NCBI RefSeq assembly: GCF_020447205.1 | Contig: NZ_JAJAEL010000035.1 | Location: 318,147 to 382,146, forward strand | From: Thalassolituus alkanivorans | Lineage (GTDB): Bacteria; Pseudomonadota; Gammaproteobacteria; Pseudomonadales; Oceanobacteraceae | Length of the DNA stretch: 64,000 nucleotides | Reading direction: 5' to 3' | Shown here: positions 9,702-16,206 of the stretch, in pieces | Numbering within the stretch: position 1 is the first letter of the stretch | How the letters are laid out: every line of letters begins with the position of its first letter | Translations under genes and position numbers: made by a program | The notes under the pieces: generated by a model | The model's input: the letters and a program-made list of their open reading frames with translations, nothing else | What the model was told of the DNA's origin: nothing | Databases searched by the model: none

Positions 9702-9738
9702 AAAAAAGCCGTGACAGTTTCTGCCACGGCTTTTTTGT
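9702..9738 (+). terminator. Rho-independent terminator after cNMP-domain gene
   Basis: The stem AAAAAAGCCGTG (9702-9713) with CACGGCTTTTTT (9725-9736) ends in a T run. It isolates the following intergenic promoter from upstream transcription. Confidence 0.88.
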
Positions 9739-9775
9739 GCCCTGCATATGCTCAGGAAATATTTTCAAATATAAA

Positions 9776-9816
9776 TGAGAATTATTATTGACAATGTTTT
9801 TGAGAATTATTATTGT
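9776..9816 (+). promoter_or_regulatory. Tandem Fur boxes overlapping a sigma-70 promoter
   Basis: The 15-base sequence TGAGAATTATTATTG occurs twice, at 9776-9790 and 9801-9815, resembling Fur box halves. A TTGACA -35 element (9788-9793), 17-base spacer and TATTGT -10 element (9811-9816) are interleaved with the two copies. Bound Fur would cover both promoter elements. The orientation is rightward, towards the short terminated transcript and away from the cNMP gene. The nearest protein gene on the right is convergent, so this promoter does not serve a protein gene. Confidence 0.75.
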
Positions 9817-9822
9817 TTGACC

Positions 9823-9946
9823 ATCGACGTCAGAGATGGCGCCGGTGTTCTACACCTCATTCTGTTGTCGGGGTGAAGATCTCTCTCATCAAGCTAATCA
9901 CGGTTGCTTTGCCCCTCTCTCTTTAAGAGCCGAGGGGCGTTTTTTT
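9823..9946 (+). ncRNA. Candidate Fur-repressed small RNA (PrrF/RyhB-like)
   Basis: A predicted transcript of about 124 nt starts about 7 bases after the -10 element and ends in a strong terminator. No plausible coding frame exists. Visible structure: a small 5' hairpin (GGTGT 9844-9848 with ACACC 9852-9856), an unpaired central stretch around 9880-9905 containing CATCAAGCTAATCACGGTT, and the terminator stem. This size and layout match iron-repressed small RNAs that silence iron-using proteins with Hfq. From memory, not checked, Pseudomonas PrrF carries a similar CTAATCACGG-type core. The targets are unknown; the flanking iron importer and the nearby hfq gene fit the idea. Confidence 0.7.
9911..9946 (+). 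terminator. Terminator of the candidate Fur-regulated small RNA
   Basis: GCCCCTC (9911-9917) pairs with GAGGGGC (9932-9938), with an extra inner CTCT/AGAG pairing, followed by seven T residues (9940-9946). The T run is on the plus strand, so it terminates rightward transcription. Confidence 0.88.
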
Positions 9947-9969
9947 ATCTGCTGTCCACGTCTGCTTAT

Positions 9970-10734
9970 TCACACCCAATGCAGGTAATCACCCTCAAGC
10001 ACCGTCTCAACGCGGAAGGTGTCACTGACCTGCGCCGCCGTTAATACCTCCCGCGCCGGCCCGTCCGCTACCAGACGACCACAACAAAGCAACAGAACAC
10101 GGTCGGCATAGCGCCGCGCCAGATTCAGATCGTGCACCACTATCAGCACGCTCTTACCCGCGGCCGTCAGCTGGCGGATATGGCTCATACACTGCTGCTG
10201 ATGGCGCAGATCGAGTGCACTCAAAGGCTCATCCAGCAGCCACAGCTGACTGTCGGCCTGATTCACCTGAATCCAGCTGCGCGCCAGCTGACAACGCTGT
10301 TGTTCTCCACCGGACAACAGACGCACATCGCGCCCGGCCAGATAAGCGATATCCCAGACCCGTAAGGCATCCTGCACCTGAGTACGCAGCGCCACCACCG
10401 AGTCGCTGTGCGCCAGGCCACCCAGCTGCACCACCTCGCTCACCGACAGCGGAAAATTCATCGGGCTCAGCTGCGGCACCAGGGTGACCCGTTGCGCCCA
10501 GTCACGACGCTGCCAGTTACAGGTATCCTGCTGATTAAACTGCAGCATGCCACGATCAGGCTGCAGCATACCGGCCAGCATGTTCATCAGCGTCGATTTA
10601 CCCGCCCCGTTGGGGCCCACCAGCATCACCAGCTCACCGCGAGCCAGTTGAAAACCGACATCATCCACAATGGCGGCACCAGCGCGGCTTAAGCCCAGCC
10701 CGGAAGCCTGAATCAGAATGTCAGGGCTCACCAT
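9970..10734 (-). CDS. FecCD-type ABC importer ATPase (heme, siderophore or cobalamin)
   Basis: A 254-residue ABC ATPase with Walker A (GPNGAGKST), signature LSGGEQQR, Walker B (LWLLDEP) and the switch histidine (VVHDLNLA). It energises the adjacent permease. The start ATG at 10734 overlaps the end of the permease gene by 7 bases, implying translational coupling; the longer open frame upstream is a shadow of the permease gene. The sequence shares features with HmuV (LSGGEQQR, ALDLRHQ) and, at the C-terminus, with BtuD. The substrate therefore stays open among heme, ferric siderophore and vitamin B12. No binding protein or receptor gene is nearby. Confidence 0.88.
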   Translation of the reverse strand: MVSPDILIQASGLGLSRAGAAIVDDVGFQLARGELVMLVGPNGAGKSTLMNMLAGMLQPDRGMLQFNQQDTCNWQRRDWAQRVTLVPQLSPMNFPLSVSEVVQLGGLAHSDSVVALRTQVQDALRVWDIAYLAGRDVRLLSGGEQQRCQLARSWIQVNQADSQLWLLDEPLSALDLRHQQQCMSHIRQLTAAGKSVLIVVHDLNLARRYADRVLLLCCGRLVADGPAREVLTAAQVSDTFRVETVLEGDYLHWV

Positions 10735-11723
10735 GCCAACCTCTTCTTCTCGCGGATCATCAGCGCAATAAACAGTGGCGCACCCAGCAATGTGGTGACG
10801 ATACCAATCGGCAGCTCCGCCGGCGCCACAATCACCCGTGACAACATATCCGCCGCCACCAGCAAACAGCCGCCCAGCACCACCGCCAGCGGCAATACCC
10901 GCTGGTGCGCAGCACCGGTTAACAGGCGGGCGATATGCGGGCTGATCAGGCCAATAAAGCCGATCACACCACTGGCCGATACCGCCAGCGCCACGCAGAG
11001 CGCAACCCAGATAACGACCTGCCACTGCAGGCGGCTGACCGAAACACCCAGCGAGCGGGCCTCCACTTCGCCCAGCAACAGCGCATCCAGATTGCGTAAA
11101 CGTTTTGGCCAGAAGATCACCGCGCCCAGCAGCACCGCGCTCATCGCCCCGACCCAACCCCAGTTGGCGCCGGATAAACTGCCCAGCGACCAGAAGGTAA
11201 TCTGGCGCAGCGCATCATCGCTGGCCATATACGACAACAAACCAATTAAAGCTCCGGCAAGAACATTAACCGCTATCCCGGCCAGAATCAGAAAGCTCAT
11301 GGCGTGCAGGGAATTACCCTGCAGGCCGAGACGCAATACCAGCAGCAGTGCCACCACACCACCGGCAAAGGCGGCGATGGGCTGCGCCCAGTAAGGCAGC
11401 GCCAGACCCGCGGCCTGCAGCACCACAAACACGGCTGCCGCCACCGCCGCACCACCGGATACACCGATCAGCCCCGGATCGGCCAGCGGATTGCGCACCA
11501 TGCCCTGAATCAGTACCCCGGCCCAGGCCAGCAAAGCCCCCACCAGAAAGGCCATCAGCACCCGTGGCAGGCGGATCTGCCAGAGAATGGTCTGGCCAAC
11601 ATCGGTATACAGCAGCCAGTCCAGACTCTGGCTGCCACTGGCCAAGCCAAGCAGAATAAAGATCAGTGGTAGCAGCAGGCATAACAGCAGGATATGCTTG
11701 CGCCGCTTCAGGGCGGTGTTCAT
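10728..11723 (-). CDS. FecCD-type ABC importer permease
   Basis: A 331-residue inner-membrane permease with about nine to ten hydrophobic helices. It has FecCD family features such as LPRVLMAFLVGALLAWAGVL and the cytoplasmic motif GFIGLISPHIAR that contacts the ATPase. It is expected to dimerise and import an iron complex, heme or cobalamin delivered by a periplasmic binding protein encoded elsewhere. The start MNTALKRRKH at 11723 places the first membrane helix correctly; the Shine-Dalgarno is weak. It is upstream of, and overlaps, its ATPase gene. It is divergent from the Rieske gene with only 32 bases between start codons. Confidence 0.88.
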   Translation of the reverse strand: MNTALKRRKHILLLCLLLPLIFILLGLASGSQSLDWLLYTDVGQTILWQIRLPRVLMAFLVGALLAWAGVLIQGMVRNPLADPGLIGVSGGAAVAAAVFVVLQAAGLALPYWAQPIAAFAGGVVALLLVLRLGLQGNSLHAMSFLILAGIAVNVLAGALIGLLSYMASDDALRQITFWSLGSLSGANWGWVGAMSAVLLGAVIFWPKRLRNLDALLLGEVEARSLGVSVSRLQWQVVIWVALCVALAVSASGVIGFIGLISPHIARLLTGAAHQRVLPLAVVLGGCLLVAADMLSRVIVAPAELPIGIVTTLLGAPLFIALMIREKKRLAW

Positions 11724-11755
11724 CGCAGGAATTAACTCAGGCTGCAGGAAAGAAT

Positions 11756-12073
11756 ATGCGGGCATTGTGCCACACAGACACAATTGCGGAAGGACAGAGT
11801 AAAGGTTTTGAACTCGAAGGCCAGTCGGTCTTTGTTGTGCACAAACAGGGACAGTTCTTCGTATATCACAATCAGTGCCCACATCTGGGCATTAATCTGG
11901 AATGGTTACCGGACCAGTTTCTCGACAGCGATGGCTGCCTGATTCAGTGTGCCATGCACGGTGCGTTGTTTCTGATTGAAGATGGTCAGTGCATCGCCGG
12001 CCCCTGTCAGGGCCAGCGTTTAAGAGCCGTTGCGCATGAAATCCGCGATGGACGGATCTGGGCCGATCTGTAA
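11756..12073 (+). CDS. Small Rieske [2Fe-2S] protein
   Basis: A 105-residue cytoplasmic protein with both halves of the Rieske cluster site: CPHLG around residue 42 and CAMHG around residue 72, i.e. CxH and CxxH ligands. There is no membrane anchor and no catalytic partner domain, so it resembles the stand-alone ferredoxin-type Rieske proteins (NirD-like family). AGGAAAG precedes ATG 11756. It is divergent from the iron-type importer, which suggests but does not prove a shared role. The physiological electron partner cannot be read from the sequence. Confidence 0.85.
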   Translation: MRALCHTDTIAEGQSKGFELEGQSVFVVHKQGQFFVYHNQCPHLGINLEWLPDQFLDSDGCLIQCAMHGALFLIEDGQCIAGPCQGQRLRAVAHEIRDGRIWADL

Positions 12074-12088
12074 CGCCGCAAGCGGCCG

Positions 12089-12289
12089 TTACTTTTTCAG
12101 TTTATCGATACCGTCCTGCAGTACATCCTTACCGCCTTCCAGTAAGTCGGAGCCACCGTCTTTCAGGCGATCCATCAGCGCATCGGATTTAAACGGGTTG
12201 GCGAACGGATCACGGTCACGGATCAGATTGGAACCAATCCAGGCGCCCAGCAAAAGACCAATAATGAGAATAATAAGATTGCGTTTCAT
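12089..12289 (-). CDS. Small single-pass membrane protein, unknown
   Basis: A 66-residue protein. The N-terminus is one hydrophobic helix (NLIILIIGLLLGAWIGSNLI), followed by a charged, glycine- and lysine-containing amphipathic tail ending in LKK. AAGGTAAG lies upstream of ATG 12289 with normal spacing, supporting a real gene. It lies 46 bases downstream of the sfsA stop on the same strand and may be cotranscribed. No family was recognised. Confidence 0.6.
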   Translation of the reverse strand: MKRNLIILIIGLLLGAWIGSNLIRDRDPFANPFKSDALMDRLKDGGSDLLEGGKDVLQDGIDKLKK

Positions 12290-12335
12290 CGTACTTACCT
12301 TGTTTTTGTAATCAGTTGTGCCATTTGTTCCAGTA

Positions 12336-13094
12336 TCAGCCAGCAATATCCACCGGCAAACACTGCCCCAGTTCCAGGCCGCTGACATCCGCATAAAACT
12401 GCGCCTGATAAGCCAGTACCTCAACGCCCTGTGCCACCACCTCGGCCAGTGCCGCGGCATAAGCCGGATCAATGGCCCGCGCCGGGCGTACCCGCTTAAT
12501 GCCCTCGTGCGGTACGCAGAATAACAGCAGGGTACGATACCCCTGCTGACGTAACTCGGCCAGACGGCGCAGATGCTTCAGACCACGGGCGGTCACCGCA
12601 TCCGGAAAACTGCCCCAGCCATCACTGGCCTGCGGCTGATCGGGCTGAGGGTAATCAAGCAAAGTAACACTCTTAACCTCAACATACACCGGGGGTTCTT
12701 GCGGCTGCTGTGGCTGCAGCAGAAAATCCAGCCGCCCGTCTTCAACTTTAGGCTCCGGCAGAATCTGATAATCCCCCGCCAGCTCAGCAATGCGCCCGGC
12801 GGCCAGTGCCTCAGCCACCAGCTGGTTCGGGCGGGCGGTGTTGATACAGGCTTTATAACGCCCGGCAACTTCCACCCATTCCCAGCTGTAACGGTATTTG
12901 CGTTTGGCCGCGGCGCCGGATGGCAGAGAGTCCCACAACCATACGCGACTGCCGGGTTCTGCACAGTGTTTCATCGAGCCGGTATTGGGGCAGTGGGCGG
13001 TAATTTCCTCACCACTGTCGAGCACGATATCGGCCAGAAAACGTTTATAGCGTTTGATTAAACGCCCGCCGACCAGCGCTGAATCGTAACGCAT
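12336..13094 (-). CDS. sfsA: SfsA, sugar fermentation stimulation protein homologue
   Basis: A 252-residue protein with the SfsA hallmark CPNTGSM near residue 34, followed by the oligonucleotide-binding-like N-terminal segment and a nuclease-like core containing YVEVKSVTL. E. coli SfsA was named for stimulating maltose gene expression; the core fold suggests nucleic-acid binding, but the biochemical role is unsettled. Its ATG overlaps the stop codon of the upstream aminotransferase as TGATG, indicating coupled translation. sfsA upstream of dksA-gluQ is also the order in E. coli. Confidence 0.92.
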   Translation of the reverse strand: MRYDSALVGGRLIKRYKRFLADIVLDSGEEITAHCPNTGSMKHCAEPGSRVWLWDSLPSGAAAKRKYRYSWEWVEVAGRYKACINTARPNQLVAEALAAGRIAELAGDYQILPEPKVEDGRLDFLLQPQQPQEPPVYVEVKSVTLLDYPQPDQPQASDGWGSFPDAVTARGLKHLRRLAELRQQGYRTLLLFCVPHEGIKRVRPARAIDPAYAAALAEVVAQGVEVLAYQAQFYADVSGLELGQCLPVDIAG

Positions 13095-14302
13095 CAGCGT
13101 ACTCCGCCGGCCGCAGTGAGCCAGTTCTGCAGGCGGGCAACCGCTTCCTGTAAACGCTCAAGGCGGGTGGTAAAGGCAAAACGCACATGGCTGCCGGCTT
13201 CGTGTTCACCAAAGTCGACGCCCGGCGTAATGGCCACGCCGGTTTCACGCAGCACCTGTGAACAGAAGCTCAGGCTGTCGCTGGTAAAACGGCTGGCATC
13301 GGCATAGATATAAAACGCGCCGTCGGGTGCGACCGGCACGCCAAAGCCCAGTTGCGGCAGAGCTTCAAGCAGATAATCACGGCGTTCGGCCAGCTCCGCC
13401 CGGCGCTGCTCAAGAATCGCCATCGTCTCCGGCTCAAAGGCCGCCAGCGCTGCGTATTGCGCCGGTGTTGGTGGCGCCAGAAAGAGGTTCTGCGCCAGGG
13501 TATCCAGATCCGGCACCCAAGACTCCGGCACCACCGCCCAGCCCAGACGCCAGCCGGTCATACCAAAAAATTTGGAAAAGCTGTTCAGCACCACCGCATC
13601 CTCCGCCACCGACAGGACCGTCTGCGGCGCACTGGTGTAATTCAGCCCCTGATAGATTTCATCCACCCAGAGTTCGCCCTGCTGCTCACGTACAGCCGCC
13701 GCCAGAGCGCTGAGTTCATCCAGCGACAACACGGTGCCGGTCGGGTTGGCCGGTGACGCCACCAACGCCACTTTGGTATCGGCCGACCAGTGCTGACGAA
13801 TATCGGCCGCCGTCAGCTGAAACTTCTGCGCCGCACCACAGGGCAGCAGTTGCCCGCGGCCTTCAAACACCCGGGCAAAATGACGGTTACAGGGATAACC
13901 CGGATCGGCCAGCAACATCTTCTGCCCCGGATTCAACCGTGCCGCAGTTAACAGCAGTAAGGCGCCGGAGGCTCCCGGTGCCAGCACAATACGCTTCGGG
14001 CTGATGCTGACACCAAAACGGCTGTAGTAATAATCCGCCAGTTTCTGGCGTAATTCGGGCAATCCCAGCGCCGGGGTATAGCCGGTTTTGCCAGCGTTCA
14101 TCGCTTTGATGGCGGCATCAATCATCGGCTGTGGGGTCGGGAAGTCAGGCTCGCCAACCTCCAGATGAATAATGTCCTGCCCCTGCGCCTGCAGCGCCTG
14201 GGCTTCGGCCAGAATGGCCATTACCTGAAAGGGTTTGATATCCGCACAACGGCGGGCAGACGAAGAGAAATCAGGGGTGGCCGGGGCCTGTTCGGAGGAC
14301 AT
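13094..14302 (-). CDS. PLP-dependent class I/II aminotransferase
   Basis: A 402-residue fold-type I aminotransferase. Visible motifs are LEVGEPDFPTP (substrate binding), the PLP-phosphate region APGASGALLLL, SPANPTGTV (conserved Asn-Pro), and the Schiff-base lysine in SFSKFFGMTGWRLGW. These place it in the aspartate/aromatic aminotransferase subgroup AspC-like Igamma, often called LL-DAP, alanine- or aspartate aminotransferase in annotations; the substrate is not predictable here. It is the first gene of a unit with sfsA. The 254 bases between its start and dksA hold the divergent promoters, but I could not assign them firmly. Confidence 0.9.
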   Translation of the reverse strand: MSSEQAPATPDFSSSARRCADIKPFQVMAILAEAQALQAQGQDIIHLEVGEPDFPTPQPMIDAAIKAMNAGKTGYTPALGLPELRQKLADYYYSRFGVSISPKRIVLAPGASGALLLLTAARLNPGQKMLLADPGYPCNRHFARVFEGRGQLLPCGAAQKFQLTAADIRQHWSADTKVALVASPANPTGTVLSLDELSALAAAVREQQGELWVDEIYQGLNYTSAPQTVLSVAEDAVVLNSFSKFFGMTGWRLGWAVVPESWVPDLDTLAQNLFLAPPTPAQYAALAAFEPETMAILEQRRAELAERRDYLLEALPQLGFGVPVAPDGAFYIYADASRFTSDSLSFCSQVLRETGVAITPGVDFGEHEAGSHVRFAFTTRLERLQEAVARLQNWLTAAGGVR

Positions 14303-14556
14303 AACAACTCAACTATCAATAAATACAGATAAAAACGGCTAAAGAAGACAACAAAATAACCGGCCTATTGTGCCAGATGACTGACTGGCAGCAACCAAAG
14401 CCAACAAAACCCTGCGGAAATAGTTGGCGCTTGGCAGGTTATCTGATAGTTTCCCCGCCTTATCATTTGGAGCCTAGGGAAGAAAAGTGTTGTTTTCCCG
14501 GGGCGCATGGACCCGATGTCCGGTTAAACCGGTTTACCAGGTGAGGCAGTAACGCA

Positions 14557-14991
14557 ATGCCGCAAGATAAAAAAGAATTTGCCCTGTCCGATTTCACTCC
14601 TTACGAAATTGGCAAAGATGAAGAATACATGAGTGATGCTCAGCTGGAGCACTTCGCAACTATCCTGCGCAACTGGAAACAGGAGCTGATGGAAGAAGTG
14701 GATCGCACCAAAGAGCACATGCAAACCGAACTGAATAACTACGCCGATCCTAACGATCGTGCCAGCCAGGAAGAGGAGTTCAACCTGGAACTGCGCACCC
14801 GTGACCGTGAGCGTAAGCTGATCAAAAAGATTGAGAAAACCATCGACCTGATCGGCAAAGGTGACTACGGCTACTGCAGCGCCTGTGGCGTAGAAATTGG
14901 TATTCGCCGTCTTGAAGCCCGCCCTACCGCCGATCTGTGCATCGACTGTAAGACGCTGGCTGAAATCAAAGAAAAACAGCTGGGCGTCTGA
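14557..14991 (+). CDS. dksA: RNA polymerase-binding transcription factor DksA
   Basis: A 144-residue protein with the long coiled coil (residues about 25-105) whose tip bears DPNDRASQEEE, matching the essential DxxDxA. The C-terminal zinc finger is complete, with CSACG and, 17 residues on, CIDC. It binds the RNA polymerase secondary channel and acts with ppGpp to retune rRNA and amino-acid promoters. All four zinc cysteines are present, unlike the cysteine-poor DksA2 paralogues. A strong terminator follows before gluQ. The leader carries a CCGGTT-A-AACCGG inverted repeat about 30 bases upstream of the start. Confidence 0.96.
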   Translation: MPQDKKEFALSDFTPYEIGKDEEYMSDAQLEHFATILRNWKQELMEEVDRTKEHMQTELNNYADPNDRASQEEEFNLELRTRDRERKLIKKIEKTIDLIGKGDYGYCSACGVEIGIRRLEARPTADLCIDCKTLAEIKEKQLGV

Positions 14992-15002
14992 TCCGGCTGA
15001 AT

Positions 15003-15035
15003 GCGCGACCGCCAGCGGCGGTCGCGCTTTCTTTT
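15003..15035 (+). terminator. Rho-independent terminator after dksA
   Basis: GCGCGACCGCC (15003-15013) pairs perfectly with GGCGGTCGCGC (15017-15027), followed by a T-rich tract. It overlaps the longest open frame of the next gene, which argues that gluQ starts further downstream. Confidence 0.88.
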
Positions 15036-15057
15036 TCCTCTGATGACTGACCCTTTC

Positions 15058-15984
15058 ATGTCAGACACTGCCGTCATGGCCAATCCCCTTTCTTCTGTTT
15101 CTTATACCGGCCGCTTTGCGCCTTCTCCCACCGGACCATTGCACTTCGGCTCACTGCTTGCCGCAGTGGCCAGCTATGTCGATGCCCGTGCTAATAACGG
15201 CCGCTGGCTGGTACGCATCGAAGATCTCGACCCGCCACGCGAAGACCCCTCTGCCGCCAGTGCGATTCTGCATATTCTCGATGCCTACGGCCTGCACTGG
15301 GATGGCGAGGTACGCTATCAGAGCGAACGTCATGACGCCTACCAACAGGTACTGCAGCAACTGATCAGCAACGGTCTGGCGTTTCCCTGCCAGTGTTCGC
15401 GCAAGCAACTTGGCGGCCTGCCGCATCAGGGGAATTGCCACTGTCAGGCAACAACGGATATCGCCTGGCGTTTTCTGTGCCCGGCAGGTGAGCTGTGCTT
15501 TGACGATGGTTTACAGGGCTGCTGGTGCAGCGATCTGACACAGGATATTGGCGATTTTGTTATCAAACGCCGCGATGGTCCCTGGTCGTATCAGCTCGCG
15601 GTGGTCACCGATGATATTGATCAGGGCATTAGCCATATCGTGCGTGGTATCGATCTGATCGACTCCACCGCACGCCAGATCCTGCTCTACCACGCGCTGC
15701 AGCACCCCCTGCCGTGCTACAGCCATATACCGGTGGCGCTGGAGGCTAATGGGCAAAAGCTGAGCAAACAGAATCTGGCACAGCCGCTGACCACAGAAAA
15801 TATCAGCCAGACCCTGTGGATGGCGCTGAGCTGGCTCGGCCAGCAACCCCCGCCGCAACTGCAGTCATGCCCGCCCGGCGAACTGCTGCACTGGGCAACA
15901 CAACACTGGCAACCACAGGCACTGACCGGCCAGCGCGAGCGCCCGGCCCCCGAGAGCTTTCAGCGCGAAGCGTCTGCCGGCTGA
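15058..15984 (+). CDS. gluQ: Glutamyl-Q tRNA(Asp) synthetase
   Basis: A truncated class I glutamyl-tRNA synthetase paralogue that loads glutamate on queuosine in tRNA(Asp). The N-terminus shows GRFAPSPTGPLHFGSL (HIGH-type motif) and later KLSKQN (KMSKS-type). Cysteines for the zinc site are in CQCSRKQ and GNCHC. No anticodon-binding domain follows, as expected for this family (about 300 residues). The start is uncertain: ATGs at 15043, 15058 and 15076 are all possible and none has a clear Shine-Dalgarno; 15058 gives 308 residues. The dksA-gluQ order is conserved. queG, which completes queuosine synthesis, is also in this window. Confidence 0.93.
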   Translation: MSDTAVMANPLSSVSYTGRFAPSPTGPLHFGSLLAAVASYVDARANNGRWLVRIEDLDPPREDPSAASAILHILDAYGLHWDGEVRYQSERHDAYQQVLQQLISNGLAFPCQCSRKQLGGLPHQGNCHCQATTDIAWRFLCPAGELCFDDGLQGCWCSDLTQDIGDFVIKRRDGPWSYQLAVVTDDIDQGISHIVRGIDLIDSTARQILLYHALQHPLPCYSHIPVALEANGQKLSKQNLAQPLTTENISQTLWMALSWLGQQPPPQLQSCPPGELLHWATQHWQPQALTGQRERPAPESFQREASAG

Positions 15985-16029
15985 GAACTTTGTGGTACGC
16001 TTGCCGCTTTCATTTACGACGGCCTGGTT

Positions 16030-16206
16030 ATGTACGATTACCGCCTTGGATTGGCACTGTTGGTGGGGATTTATCTGTTTTCCCCCATCATGATGGACTG
16101 GTGGCTCGATGACCGCGGCGCCTGGTATCGCCCCTTTGCAATCTGGTTGTTACTGATCGGCTTTTATATCTGGCTGAATCATAAGCGGGGTGACGATGAG
16201 CTTTAG
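16030..16206 (+). CDS. cbrX: CbrX-like small membrane protein
   Basis: A 58-residue open frame with two hydrophobic segments (LGLALLVGIYLF and FAIWLLLIGFYIWL) separated by a polar loop (DWWLDDRGAWY). It ends in a basic-acidic tail and overlaps the start of cbrA by 11 bases. In Pseudomonas, a small two-helix gene, cbrX, occupies exactly this place between gluQ and cbrA and overlaps cbrA; position and topology are the basis for the name. Its function there is poorly known; translational coupling to cbrA is likely. Confidence 0.75.
   Translation: MYDYRLGLALLVGIYLFSPIMMDWWLDDRGAWYRPFAIWLLLIGFYIWLNHKRGDDEL

Noticed and set aside
9776..9816. Fur boxes as operator of the ABC importer
   Set aside because: They lie at the 3' end of the importer genes and the promoter points towards them from the wrong side. 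They can only drive the short transcript.
10734..11157. N-terminal extension of the ABC ATPase frame
   Set aside because: The extension is out-of-frame translation of the permease gene; the real start is ATG 10734 with the usual 7-base overlap.
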